64,000 bases of DNA from Paramecium pentaurelia. Its lineage: Eukaryota > Ciliophora > Oligohymenophorea > Peniculida > Parameciidae. This document shows positions 36,701 through 47,728 of this stretch, one piece after another (the first letter of the stretch is position 1; every line of letters begins with the position of its first letter). Both the position numbers and the translations under genes were made by a program. The notes below the pieces were generated by a model. It was not told the DNA's origin and did no database searches. It worked only from the letters and a program-made list of their open reading frames with translations. The DNA lies in NCBI GenBank assembly GCA_905183005.1, contig CAJJDO010000075.1, positions 273,614 to 337,613 of the forward strand, given 5' to 3'.

Positions 36701-37864
36701 TAATTTTGTTGACATGTTCAAAAATGTACCTAAAGAAGTCTTACTCTCAAAAATTATGTAATTATAAGCTATATTTGAATTAATTGAAGGTAATTTTAAG
36801 ACTGGTGCTGAAATCTTAACATAAATTATAGAATTGGGTGAATATTATGATCCTGAAGTACGTGATTTTTGTTTAATGGTTTTAGAGAAAATATTTAATC
36901 TTTTTAATATATCTCCTTTGCCTATTTAATAATTCAGAAATTAAATATCTATCAATATTTATGAAATAGTTTTCATGATTGATTATTCAAAAGAAATGAC
37001 AATTGAATAAATTAATTTGTCTCATAGTATTTGTACCAAAATCTTTCATATATTGTAACCTTAAGATTTAATTGGTATGTATGGATTCAACAATTCTCTA
37101 CATGAAGCTTTTCCATTATAACCAAAAGGAACATATAAAGATTTATTGACAAAGTAATTATTCATGGCAATTACTGCTCCTGGAGGAAAATCTAAGATAT
37201 TCTAAGCTTTAAAATATGCAGTTAAGAATTTCTTTGAACATAAAATTACAATTTAAGATAGTGATTATGAGAAAAAGAAAAATATGGATTTAAATAATAA
37301 ATAAAAAATACCTCTACCTCCAGTAGCAGAGGAAGATGAAGGGAAAAGTATGATTATAGAAAATTTAGTAGATAAAAGTTAACATGTAAATATTAGGTAT
37401 TTAATAAAAATTTATTATCTTTAGTTAAGATTGTTAATATGATAATGTAACTAGTGAATCTAATTCTGATTTTGAAGATAATGATGTTAAATTAGTTAGA
37501 AATGAAAATAATTACGGTAATATAATTGAATAAGAAAAATAATCATAATAAAATGATTTTAGAACACGTTATAAATTTATTTGTATCTTTACTGAGAGTA
37601 TTTATTATTTTATTAAATATTTTAGTAAATAAAAAAATGAGTGAAAAGTAAGAAATCAGTTTGAGATAAGTTTTAGAAAAGAATTAAGTTGATCTTATGG
37701 TATTCAATATTGCTAATTAAAATGCTAATATGTTAGAATTAAAGAAATTATCTAAAATTACTCCAAGAAGTATTTTTGTTAATGCAACAGCTAATTTAGA
37801 ATAATTATTTGGAAAATCAAGATAAAATCAATTACAAAAAAAAATGTATTTAGAATTCTTTTGA
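33711..37864 (+). CDS. Large membrane protein: ectodomain, transmembrane segment, TPR and vWA-like domain
   Basis: About 1,330 residues. ATG at 33711 gives a signal peptide (MYKQQFILISIILILHQILI). A 25-nt GTG...TAG intron joins it to a large ectodomain of about 480 residues with sensor-like features (SWIAWFCEHPKF; APYSFSSGEITEEYYTVAWS; STLNFTMSYDH). A membrane segment (RILEIIVLIVIIVLSVG, near 35210) is followed by a 27-nt intron, a HAMP-like stretch, and a TPR region near 35490-35680 (AVGICANNIGILHMKGGRVF). A long low-complexity linker leads to a vWA-like domain near 36960-37200 (VFMIDYSKEMTIEQ, a DxSxE version of the MIDAS DxSxS; AITAPGGKSKIFQAL), which ends at FVNATANLEQLFG. The second in-frame TGA (34303) lies in a 27-nt intron. 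The first (34045) needs an unusual 36-nt intron ending GAG. Probably a surface receptor or sensor; ligand unknown. Confidence 0.7.
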
Positions 37865-37901
37865 TTTATATATCAAGTTTTATATAATATTAATACTAGT
37901 A

Positions 37902-38759
37902 TCATTATTAAGATGAATAAGCTTAATTCATCTACTATTTGCGATGTAATTATCTAAGACTTGCAAATCTTTTATGACTTTATTCAGTCTTACAAGTTCT
38001 TTTAGTAGGTTAATTTGATTTATGATCTGAATATGAAGAAAGATTCTTATTTTTTATGAATTATTATATGGGTCTTTTAAGAAAATGATCGAAACTTATT
38101 TAAGAAAGTGTTTTTTATTTTCTTTTTTAACATTGAGATTGAGGACTATGTACATCTGATGTAGATACATTCAATATTTAATTTTACATTTATAACATTT
38201 CTGCTTAGTATTATTAAATAAGTGGGATCAAAGTTGACTGACCAGATTATTTTCTTATATTAAAAATAGAGATTCTTGCCTTTGATATTCTTTTACTACT
38301 TTTCATATTTTATTATCTAGCCCTTTTAAATTTAAAATATGTTAACATAAGTTAAACTGCTCTTACATATATCTTGAATCTATAAATTATTTTTTAATGA
38401 CGAATTTGTTTCACATAAAACTTCCCTTAAGAAATCAACCTTTTCCATTTACTCCCATAAATTCCATATATCTATTCATTTGAACTTTAAGATCTATTAC
38501 TCCTTTAAATTAGTGGACATCTTATTTTCAAAGATTGAATTTCACTTCTTCCCATTAAATCTGGAATCAATATAGGTTTAAGATGAATCATTAATTTTGG
38601 ATCCATGCTTTTTCTTTGACTCCCAAACGGTGATAGTAACTTTCTTGATTCATTATGTAAGCTTTGATAATAAAAGGGCCCTTTAAGTCTAGGGCTGAAT
38701 TCTTTATAACATAAAAGTGGACATTCAGATATTCTTTATTAACTTCTTACGCTGTTCAT
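37902..38759 (-). CDS. Basic, Ser/Gln/Lys-rich hypothetical protein
   Basis: 285 residues in one intron-free frame, ATG at 38759 (MNSVRSQQRISECPLLCYKE), TGA at 37902-37904. Strongly basic with many Ser and Gln: SLHNESRKLLSPFGSQRKS, IYVRAVQLMLTYFKFKRARQ (could be an IQ-like or microtubule-binding helix), and a Lys/Arg/Gln-rich C-terminus. It stops 37 nt from the convergent receptor-like gene. On the opposite strand the same DNA reads as a Phe-rich frame with TGAs; that is a shadow. No family recognised. Confidence 0.6.
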
Positions 38760-38987
38760 TTTTCTGTTTTCTGGTACTTACAATAAATAATATAATAAAT
38801 TGAAATAAGAGTGATTTTTACAAAGTATAGATCATTTTCAAAATATATTTTTTAATGCTCAATTGTTCTAAATTCATAGATTTATTTCTCATCTATTTTT
38901 ACTGTTTAATTGACATATAAAATATATTGGAGTGATTAAGCTTTTGAAATAAATCAAATTTTTAAATCAAAATGCAATAGTTTAATT

Positions 38988-39500
38988 ATGAAATTTATTT
39001 CTAAAATGAATTCTCAAATCTCTTCTCTTTCAAAATTTAATTTAAATTGCATCATAATCAATAGACAGGATTTTCCTCCAATAGATATTTAATTTTCTAA
39101 TGGACAAATACTAATTTTTGAAGCGTTTATAGACAGAAATTATATTATATTTGTTGAATTTTAAATACAAACTAGATTAGATTATATCATAAATTTAAAT
39201 TAATATATTTAATCCTATAATATCAAAAAATTGTATTAATATTATATACTTAATCAAATAAGTTATTTTACTTTAAATTATAATTCTTATATTATGATAA
39301 TATAAGACATGTTTAATTTGCTATAAACTATTAAATTTAAAGATGAATTTGTAAAATATTTATGTCAATTAAAGATAAATTTGACACTATAATAATATGA
39401 TTAGAGATTTATTTTTATTTTAAACAAAGAGATCTCAAAACACAAATAATTCAGTTTCATTTTTTTGATTAATAAAACATTGATAGGCATTAAGGCTTGA
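38988..39500 (+). CDS. Doubtful ORF, Ile/Asn/Phe-rich
   Basis: 170 residues without TGA, ATG at 38988 (MKFISKMNSQISSLSKFNLN). The composition (Ile, Asn, Phe, Leu, Tyr) is what AT-rich DNA gives by chance, although NCIIINRQDFPPIDIQFSNG and FKDEFVKYLCQLKINLTL look more protein-like. Its last 44 nt overlap the better-supported gene on the other strand (39457-39780). A second frame starting at 38974 is also open for a while. Low confidence. Confidence 0.3.
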
Positions 39501-39780
39501 GAATAGATTAAATTGAATATGAACTTTTACGAGGAGAATTAGTAGGAGAATTATGTTTTGAATTTAATTAACGACTGCTCACTCTATTTTAAAAGCTAAA
39601 TCTAATATGTTTCTTCTTTTTTTTGGTTTTTTGATCACATTGTCTTATGTTATAATCATTTTATGGATTAAAGATTGGATAATGTTCTTAATCTGATTCT
39701 GGTAATATAATTTCTTCTTGATCTCCTTTTGTCTTTGTAATTTTAGTAATTTCAACTATTTAAGTTGGTACATAAATCAT
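39457..39780 (-). CDS. Small basic hypothetical protein
   Basis: 107 residues without introns, ATG at 39780 (MIYVPTQIVEITKITKTKGD), TGA at 39457-39459. An acidic/hydrophobic start (EEIILPESDQEHYPIF) is followed by a basic part (KTKKKKKHIRFSFQNRVSSR) and SP/TP-rich tail (NSPTNSPRKSSYS). It looks like a small phosphoprotein. No family recognised. The frame is more protein-like than the overlapping plus-strand ORF. Confidence 0.5.
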
Positions 39781-40095
39781 ATTTCTTTATTTTTACATAT
39801 ATTAATATATACTTAAAGAATAATTAAAAAAAGTTTATTTGGTAAATAAAATGATCAGGGTTTTACTGTCCAAAATATTATTTTTATGTTAATATATTAT
39901 ATATTGTAATAATTAAGTAAATATGATAATATTTAATACAATAATAGAGTATATTCTAAATATTATTTTAAAAGAATTAATGAATAAATTTAGATGAAGT
40001 AAGTTAAGTATGAATATTTATATATTATAATACAATATGAGTTTTTTGTTTAATTTAAATTATTATTTTTAATATACAAGAGATATAATAGAAAC
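39781..40095. other. Divergent intergenic region
   Basis: About 315 nt of A/T-only or nearly A/T-only sequence between two divergent genes; both promoters must be here. Nothing else seen. Confidence 0.55.
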
Positions 40096-41543
40096 ATGTA
40101 GGATGGATATGATGATGACGATGGAAATTTCTAAGATGATTAAGATTAAAATGAAGAGGATTATGATTAATTTAATCAAGTCGATCAGATGGAATCTAAT
40201 CAATTTGATAACTGTAGATTAATATTTATGATAATTTATTAGCATAAAAGGAAAAATACTAATAAGACAAGAATTATGGTAATTATTAACCAGATCAACA
40301 AAAATAAATTGAAGATAAAATATCAGAGGATTTAGAAGAAAAAATGAAAATGTTAGATGAGTATTCTAAAGATAAAAGTGAAGAATAAATATTGAATATC
40401 AGAATGCACTAATTGGCATTGGCCAAGGTATTGATTATTATCACTTAATATCAAAGATTCTGGTATTCACACATGGCAAAGGATAATTCAAATTAGTGAA
40501 AGCTCATACAAATATAGGTGAAGCATATCTAAATTATAAATGTTATGAATAAGCTATTGATCATTTAACTTTGGCTTTAAAGAAAAATGCAAAATTATAT
40601 AATGAAGAATAAGAAAGTAAAAGTTATAATGCAATAATATTAACATTACTTGGAAAATGTTATTTAGAAATCAATAGTTATGAAGAATCTTTAGATTTAT
40701 TAAAAAAGGCTTATGAAACGTAATGTTAAATATATGGAGATGAAACTGAACATTCAATCTAAACATTGACTTTAATGTCTAATTGTCATACGTAAAATTA
40801 AATAATATATAATATTTTAGTAAAATGAAAGATTATGATGCTAGTGAAGAATGTATTACTAAAGTATTTGCTATTACTGAAGCAAAATATGGATATAAAT
40901 CAGAATAAAGTGCAATTTCATATATTGAAAAAGCAAAAATATTTGCTTGTCAAGAAAATTGGAAAGATGCTATATAATGTTAAACAAATGCTATAGATTT
41001 ATTAGTAGAAATTAATTATCATAAAACTGAATATGTAGCAGAACTTTATTAATAATTATCAACTTATTATGAGAAAATTTAATAGATTGATGATCAAATA
41101 GCTTGTTTATAAAAAGTTAAATAAATATATATTGAATTATATACTGCTTAAGATAAGAAAGTTATTAAAATTAAAAGATAAATTGCAATAATTCAATTAA
41201 AATAAGAGAGACATTAAGAAGCACTTGGTGAATTATATGAAACTGAAGATTTAGAAGTTAAAGTATATGGAGAAGGTAGTGTTTAAGTAGCAAAGACATA
41301 AAAAATTATTGGTATATATATATATGTATTTAAAAAATTAAAGGCACAATTTTATTGTTAGTCTAAGAATTTAGAGATGCATTGAGTTATTTTTAGAAGA
41401 GTTTAAAAACATTTGAGGAGAATGGAATGAAAAAAGCTGTAGCAGAAGTTAAATAGAAGATTAAATGTGCTAAAGAAATGAAAGAAAAAGGAAAAGGTTA
41501 ATTAAATTTAAAGGATAGATAAAATTTAATGTAAGATTATTGA
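40096..41543 (+). CDS. Tetratricopeptide-repeat protein
   Basis: About 440 residues; ATG at 40096 (MQDGYDDDDGNFQDDQDQNE), TGA at 41541-41543. The acidic head is split by a 30-nt intron near 40217. TPRs begin near 40490: FKLVKAHTNIGEAYLNYKCY, EQAIDHLTLALKKN, AIILTLLGKCYLEINSYEES, and continue after a 29-nt intron near 40800 (AKYGYKSEQSAISYIEKAKI; LQQLSTYYEKIQQIDDQIAC) to a final repeat (FRDALSYFQKSLKTFEENGM). Two introns end in AAG (29 nt near 40420, 32 nt near 41320). About six to eight repeats in all. Kinesin-light-chain-like spacing of about 42 residues is seen. Such ciliate proteins are often ciliary or transport scaffolds; no specific family named. Confidence 0.75.
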
Positions 41544-41584
41544 ATTTAAATATTAAATATATATAAGTTTTTTATAATTTTATA

Positions 41585-43566
41585 TCATTCGACTTTTTTA
41601 GGAGATTAAATATCGTGATCAGTACGATTCATTTTTATCAATTCACTAGAATTATGTCTTTTAATCAATTCACTTACCTCTGATTTTTCTTAATTGATTT
41701 GATTATCTTCCACTTATATTTATGGTTTCTAATAAAATCGAAATGAATTCTTCAATGCAATCTTATGTAAATCCTTCTCTTTTGATATTTTACTTCTCCC
41801 TGGAGATGCACAATCTTTGAACATATCTATATATATATATAATAATAATAATAATTACCAGTTCCTCCATCAAAACTATTTTATCTTGATAATTTAGCAC
41901 TGAAAATACTGAATTTAGATTATTGAGGTTATTTTTATTATTAGGATTAAGAAGTAGATTAAGCATCAATTTATTTGATAGACACAGTAGAACAATTTGT
42001 TAAAGTTTCAACAGTTTAAACATTACCATTATAAGCTGGTTTTCTCCATTATAATTATTATGATCCTACTTAATCCTCCGAACTAATTTAATTATATTTT
42101 ACTTTTGAGTATTATTTTTTAAACCTATTGTATATTCTATGTCATAATTGGCCAAATTATTCAATACCTATTATTGTTATTCCTCAAAATCTTATTAATC
42201 TTATTTTAATTATTAAGATATTTTAGCAAATAATTTATGTTTTAAGCACTTAATAGAATATATAACAATACTTACATCTTATGCACTTGGTCTATCATTA
42301 ATTTTGCTAGACAACATCTTTTTTACTAAATCTTAAAATTCTATTGGAGTTTTTAAAAAAGCTGGTAATCCAAAATCTATTTAACAAGCTTTGTTAGCTT
42401 TTAAAATGGCCTTTTGATCTTAACCAGGGAAAGGTTATTTACCAGTCTAATTAGTTTGATAGTTTATACAATTAATATGTATAAGATGACACCAGCACTA
42501 AAAATATCACATTTAGTATCATAAATAGGTCCTCCATCAATATAGAGTAAGATTTCAGGAGCAACAAAACCTGGAGTTCCACATCTTTTAAATATTAATT
42601 CTTAATCAGAAAAGGCTGCTAAACCAAAGTCTGCAATCATGATATTGTAATTATCATCTTTAGATTTAAAAAGTAGATTTTCAGGTTTTAAATCTCGATG
42701 GAATATTTTCTTTTAATGTAAATGATCTAAAGCACTTAATAAATTAAATGCAATTTTTATTAGATCATCAGATTTCAATAATCCTTTTATAATAATAAAT
42801 ATTTACCTTTCTCTTTAACTCTTTAAAGTAATTCTCCTCCAACAACTAATTCTAAAACAAAATAAATAGAATTTTATGTTTCATGTACTTCTAATAATTA
42901 TACAATATTTGGATGTTTTATAGCTCTCATAACTTACATTTCATTAAGTAGACTTTCTTTGCCCTATTTTAAAAATTAAACATTCTACTTTTTATTATTC
43001 ATTAATGAATTATTTGCTAAATGCTTTTATTGCATATGATTATCCATTTGAAGTAGCTAAATAAACTTTAGCAAAACTTCCTTTGCCTATTATTTTCTCA
43101 ACATGATATTTTTCATGAAATGAAGAAAGTAGACATTTTCGTCTTAGAATAGCTTACCATTATAAAAAAACAACAGAATTTGAAGTGAATACTTGAAGTA
43201 TCTTATTTGCATAAGTTAATTTGAATCCTTATAATTCATTTTCAGAATTGAGTTACAAAATATGATCTTCTGGTAATTTTGGAATTGTGTCAAAATGCAA
43301 TATATTTAAAGGAACTCGCTTTAAATTTTATTTTGGAGAGATCTTATATAAGTATTCCTCTCCTAATACAAGCAAAGTATGTTTAACTTTAACTTCTTTC
43401 CTAGCCTCTCTTACAAATTCATGTTCAATTAAGAATTCTTATGACTTAAATAAAAGTAAATCAATACATCTAATTCTGTTGTTTAAGTCTACTCCCAAAA
43501 ATTTTAGTTCATCTCTTATACAAAGAATGTTAGCATGGATGACTCAATCCTTTTGTCTTTACTCAT
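41585..43566 (-). CDS. Protein kinase of the CAMK group with N-terminal PH-like domain
   Basis: ATG at 43566 (MSKDKRIESS). The N-terminal 120-140 residues look like a PH domain (VKVKHTLLVLGEEYLYKISP ... LQGFKLTYANKILQVF). The catalytic domain starts near 43110: YHVEKIIGKGSFAKVYLAT (Gly loop), YAIKAF (Lys), IFHRDLKPENLLF near 42690, IADFGLAAF near 42635, GTPGFVAPEIL near 42570, and CDIFSAGVILYIL. All catalytic residues are present, so it should be active. A Gln/Asn-rich tail with SP sites follows to TGA at 41585. Introns of 23-32 nt are visible near 43000, 42800, 42465, 42270 and 41840. PH plus CAMK-type kinase is a common ciliate design; phosphoinositide binding is inferred. No EF-hands were seen, so it is not a CDPK. 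Confidence 0.85.
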
Positions 43567-43613
43567 ATTTATAAATATAATAAAATTAATAAATAAACAG
43601 ATATACATTATTC

Positions 43614-44948
43614 TCATTCATCCTTATTTCTATCTAAGAAACTCTTATTCTCAATTGAAATCTATGCAAAGATTGATTTTTTTGAAGTAAACAATCTAGT
43701 AAGTAACAAAATGGCAGAGGTTCTAAATAACATAGTTCCTATCTCCATTACTTTATATCTAACATATCTGGCAGTAAACTTAAGAATATAAAATGATTAT
43801 TTACCAAATTTACAGTCTACAAAACTGGGAAACTTATGAAATATACTCCACCATACAAACCCAATAATAAAATAAATTATTATATTTTTGTATTCTATTT
43901 GTTGTAAGTATCAACTAAACCATTCATAAAATAGATAAATTCTCCTATATATATTAATGCAGCTAACCATCCAACCCATCCTTCATATGAATGATCTTTA
44001 TAATATGAATCATAATCTATAAAACTTACTCCAACTATTGTAATTTAAAAGAATCCTATCAATATAGATATTGGTAAAAATAATTCAAAATTATCAAATT
44101 TACTAAAATTTATTTACCATCCCCAAGACAACATAACCAAAATCATTGTTAATGAAAATTATGATGCAACTTAAAATATAACAGACATAACTTATAATAA
44201 TAATGATCCAGCCCCATTCTCACTATATATCCATAAATGAATAGTTAAAAAACTATATGAAAATGTTTCCAATAATAAAGTGATAACCAATAAAAATAAT
44301 GGCAAACTAAATTCCTCATATTTTCTTTATTTTTCTAATATTTAATTCCCATTATATATAAGCATAATTACATCAATTAAGGCTATTACACCTATAATTT
44401 ATAAAATTCCAAATTATTCTAATGTAAATTCAGTGCCTCCAACATTTGTTATATGTAATTCCACTTCTAATTTAACTTTATTTTCAACTGGAAATGAATT
44501 TCTTAATTATTTTTCACAATCACTAAATGCAAAATACCATAGATGTGCTCTAACTTTTGCTGTTAAACTTCCCTTAAATTCAAATTCACTTTTTACTGGA
44601 ATCCATATAGTCTCCTTTCTTCTTGCAACATTATTTCTCTAATTTTATAATCTTTTATTTTTACATCACATTCACTCTTCTCTATTGCATTTTACCATTC
44701 TTCATCTAAAAATAATTCATATTATATTGGAATTGTTCTTTCATCATTTTCATCTGCATTAATGATTCGGAAACTAATATTATTATGTAATTTTTTATAT
44801 ACGTTAATGAATAGAAAACTTCACCTGTTTCTGCTCCGAATTTTGATATGTAATGCCAATCTTTAAGTGATTTAATGAGATAGCTTTGCTTAATTCTCTT
44901 GGCTTAAGTCAAATAAAGTAATATTAAAACAAACAAGTATTTAATCAT
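43614..44948 (-). CDS. GPR180/TMEM145-like seven-transmembrane protein
   Basis: About 420 residues; ATG at 44948 gives a signal peptide (MIKYLFVLILLYLTQAKRI). The ectodomain begins with LIKSLKDWHYISKFGAETGE, VFYSL, as in GPR180/TMEM145 (fibre-like start with a GxGxxFYSL-type segment), and after a 29-nt intron near 44790 goes on with RIINADENDERTIPIQYELF and FLDEEWQNAIEKSECD. The C-terminal half holds about seven hydrophobic segments between about 44420 and 43700. The stop is TGA at 43614-43616 after ISIENKSFLDRNKDE. This is the GOST-type 7TM family, whose function (Golgi traffic or signalling) is poorly known. It follows the kinase gene head-on in the same direction, with 47 nt between. Confidence 0.65.
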
Positions 44949-45560
44949 AAAATTTATTAATTTATGAAACTATACATTTAATCAAAATTCTTAAATTAAT
45001 AGATTTTATTCATATTATTATTATTATATTCATCACTCAATTATCTTTTAATCGAATATAAATTTATAAATAAATTCAATTATATTAATAAAATATACAA
45101 AAAAATAACTATTTAGAGTACTTTTAATTCGTCATGATTTGCTGATTTTTGACGAAAAGCATTCTAAATTTGACAATCATTACGGGAATAACTAAGAGAA
45201 TTAACGTTACACAATATGTAACAATACTCTAGTGTTTGTGATGGTTTCTGGGGTTGTATGACTTCCTTTCCTATTGGAAAAGAAGAATGAACATAATTAT
45301 TGTCAGTATACTATAAAACTATATTAAATATATAGAAATACTTTTTATACATAAATTATATGGGATTATTTATATTTAATATTCATATTTATTAGTAATT
45401 TCAAATAGTATTGCAAATTCATTTTTTAATCTTAATTCTTTATAATTTATGTATTTATGTACTTGTTTACTTATGTATGTATGTATTTATATAAATCAAC
45501 GTTAATTAGAGATTTAATTAAGAATTATAATTAAATAATTGAAATAATATTTTTATATTA
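44949..45560. other. Intergenic region with a possible small gene
   Basis: About 610 nt between two divergent genes. Its middle (about 45120-45300) is visibly richer in G and C than the flanks and may be coding (see 45076-45386). Near 45440-45500 there is a short tandem-like run of GTATTTAT/GTATGTAT units. Nothing else seen. Confidence 0.45.
45076..45386 (-). CDS. Possible small two-pass membrane protein
   Basis: ATG at 45386 (MNIKYKQSHIIYVQK), a 23-nt intron near 45335 (GTATTTC...ATATAG), then FYSILTIIMFILLF as a first membrane segment, a basic loop (QQERKSYNPRNHHKH), and a second segment (VTYCVTLILLVIPVMIV). TGA at 45076-45078. A competing frame over the same DNA (EVIQPQKPSQTLEYCYILCN ...) is also open and soluble-looking, so the frame choice is open. 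Confidence 0.35.
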
Positions 45561-47335
45561 ATGTTAAACTTTCAAAGTGCTCATCTTCCAAAGATTGATA
45601 AACGAAATAATAAGGCTTCAATAGAGCCTACTGTTATTGATGAAATATTAATCATGTAATATTATTATATAAGACTAAGTAAATCAGTGAAGGATTACAA
45701 TGCAGAAAACAAAATAACAATGGGAGATTAAATTATGTTAAATTCTTTACGTGTAATGTCATTGTCTTTTAAAAGTATATCATAATAATAATATTAATTT
45801 AGATATTTGGAAGATTGAAAATCTATAAGGTTTAGAGAGATTGGAGAAGTTACAATTAGATAATAATATAATTTAAAAGATAGAGAATTTGGATCATTTA
45901 GTCAATTTACATTGGCTTGATTTATCATTTAATTTGATAAAAGAAATAGAGGGATTAGACAAATTAGTGAATCTAAAAGACTTATCAATGTTTAATAATT
46001 AATTAACATCTGTTGGAGGTTTAGATAATTGCAAATCTCTAAATGTTTTATCGATTGGTAATAATAAAATACCATCCTTTGAAATTGTAACACAATATTT
46101 TAGCAAAGGAAAAGGAATGAAATTTAAGAATTTATAAGTGTTAAATGTAGCAGGAAATCCATTTACTAAAGAACCAGATTATAAAAATCATATTATTAAT
46201 TCATTACCAAATCTAAGATATTTAGATTATAGCTTTATAGATGAAGCATAAAGAAATTAAATAAGAGAATCAGATGAAAAATTTAGAACTGATGCAATAA
46301 CTTAAGAAGATTTTTTAAAATAGATGTAAAATTAAGAATAAGAAGAAAAAAATAATAATGATGAATTATTTAAAAGAAAAAGTGCAAGAATGGATTTAGT
46401 AGAAAAATTAAGTGATGAATTAATTTAAGATGAGGAATTAGAAAAAGTTAAAACTATGAAAGGAGTTGAAGAAGAAATTAATAAATTTTAAGAAAAGATT
46501 AAAGAAACTGTAGAAAATCTTTAAAAAAACGTTATTTAAAAGAATACTGCTAAATTATAATCAATTGAAGTAAATAAAATTATTATAATAAATAGAAATT
46601 TGAATAAGCAGTTAGAGCAAGAGAAATCAAAAGTGAAAATGAAACTATATTAACAATTAAAAAATTTGAACATTAAAAGAAATTAGCATTTAGAGCAAAA
46701 GAAAGAAATGAAGAAGGATGGAAATAAAAATTAGAAGATTTAGAAAAAGAAACATAAAAACTTAAGGATAATCTATTATCTACAGAATTATAATTGATGG
46801 TAGACATAGAGGCAGCTTTAGGAGATTTTGATGGAAAGTTAGGATTTATAACAAAAGATATGTCAGATTATGTCTCAGGTGATCATGGTTTTAAAAAAAT
46901 TGGAGATTTCATTAGAGAATTTGGAACTAAATTAACAGATATAGCTAAATTAGAATATGATAGATACTAGATATTTTTATAATAAGGAAGTGATTTAAGT
47001 GAATGGGATGAAGATTTATAGACTGTATATTAATTAGTTTTATTATTATTTAGTTATTTGAAAATAAAGAAACACTATTAGGAACAGTCAGTAATATCAA
47101 AGATAATTTATAATCTAAAGCTAATACTAAAGTAAAATGATATTTAAATAATTAGGATACCAATATAACAACATCAATAGAGAGAGATATTAAATTATTG
47201 GTTACAAGTTATAAGGAAAAGTAATATGAAAGAAATAGAAAGAATGTACTCTAGATTAACAAATAAATTGAAGATTATACAGATTAAATCAAAAATTAAC
47301 AAACACCATCTGATGATGAATCTGAAGGCAATTGA
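45561..47335 (+). CDS. DRC3: Dynein regulatory complex subunit 3 (LRRC48)
   Basis: Axonemal protein of the nexin-dynein regulatory complex, which links outer doublets and regulates ciliary beating. ATG at 45561 (MLNFQSAHLPKIDKRNNKAS), then IEPTVIDEILI, the family start. Leucine-rich repeats at about 45800-46150: LQGLERLEKLQLDNNIIQKI, NLDHLVNLHWLDLSFNLIKE, IEGLDKLVNLKDLSMFNNQL, SLNVLSIGNNKIPSF. The LRR cap LQVLNVAGNPFTKEPDYKNH, then NSLPNLRYLDYSFIDEAQRN matches DRC3 closely. A long coiled coil fills the C-terminal half, ending QTPSDDESEGN at 47335. Introns are present near 45755 and in the coiled-coil part. Length (about 570 aa) fits the family. Confidence 0.9.
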
Positions 47336-47728
47336 TAATTATCCAAATATAATATCGGTTATTTTAATAAACATTAATATAATTTAAATATATTCATTGA
47401 AATATAGTAAAATATACGATTGAGACTATTAAAATATAAAATATTAAATTGAAGTAAAGAGATGATTCCATTATTATTATTAATTTCAATGTGTATATTT
47501 ATAAATGGAATACTTTTTCTATTAAATATAGTCTAAATATTGTGAGATTTAAAGATAATGTATGATTTTGTAATCAAATGAGAATCGTTCTAAATAACTT
47601 AGATATAATAATATTAATTAAGACGGTAGGAATAGTAATTATTATCATTAATTCTGAAATATTCAATATATATTTTTAATGTATAATATGATTATCAAAA
47701 GTTGAATATTAATTAAAATTCATTTAAA
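47336..47728. other. Intergenic region, nothing seen
   Basis: About 390 nt of AT-rich DNA between two plus-strand genes. No protein-like frame. It should hold the DRC3 3' end and the promoter of the deubiquitinase. Confidence 0.55.

Noticed and set aside
37912..38690. Plus-strand Phe-rich frame with a start codon at 37912
   Set aside because: It contains internal TGAs, while the minus strand has an intact 285-codon frame with ordinary composition.
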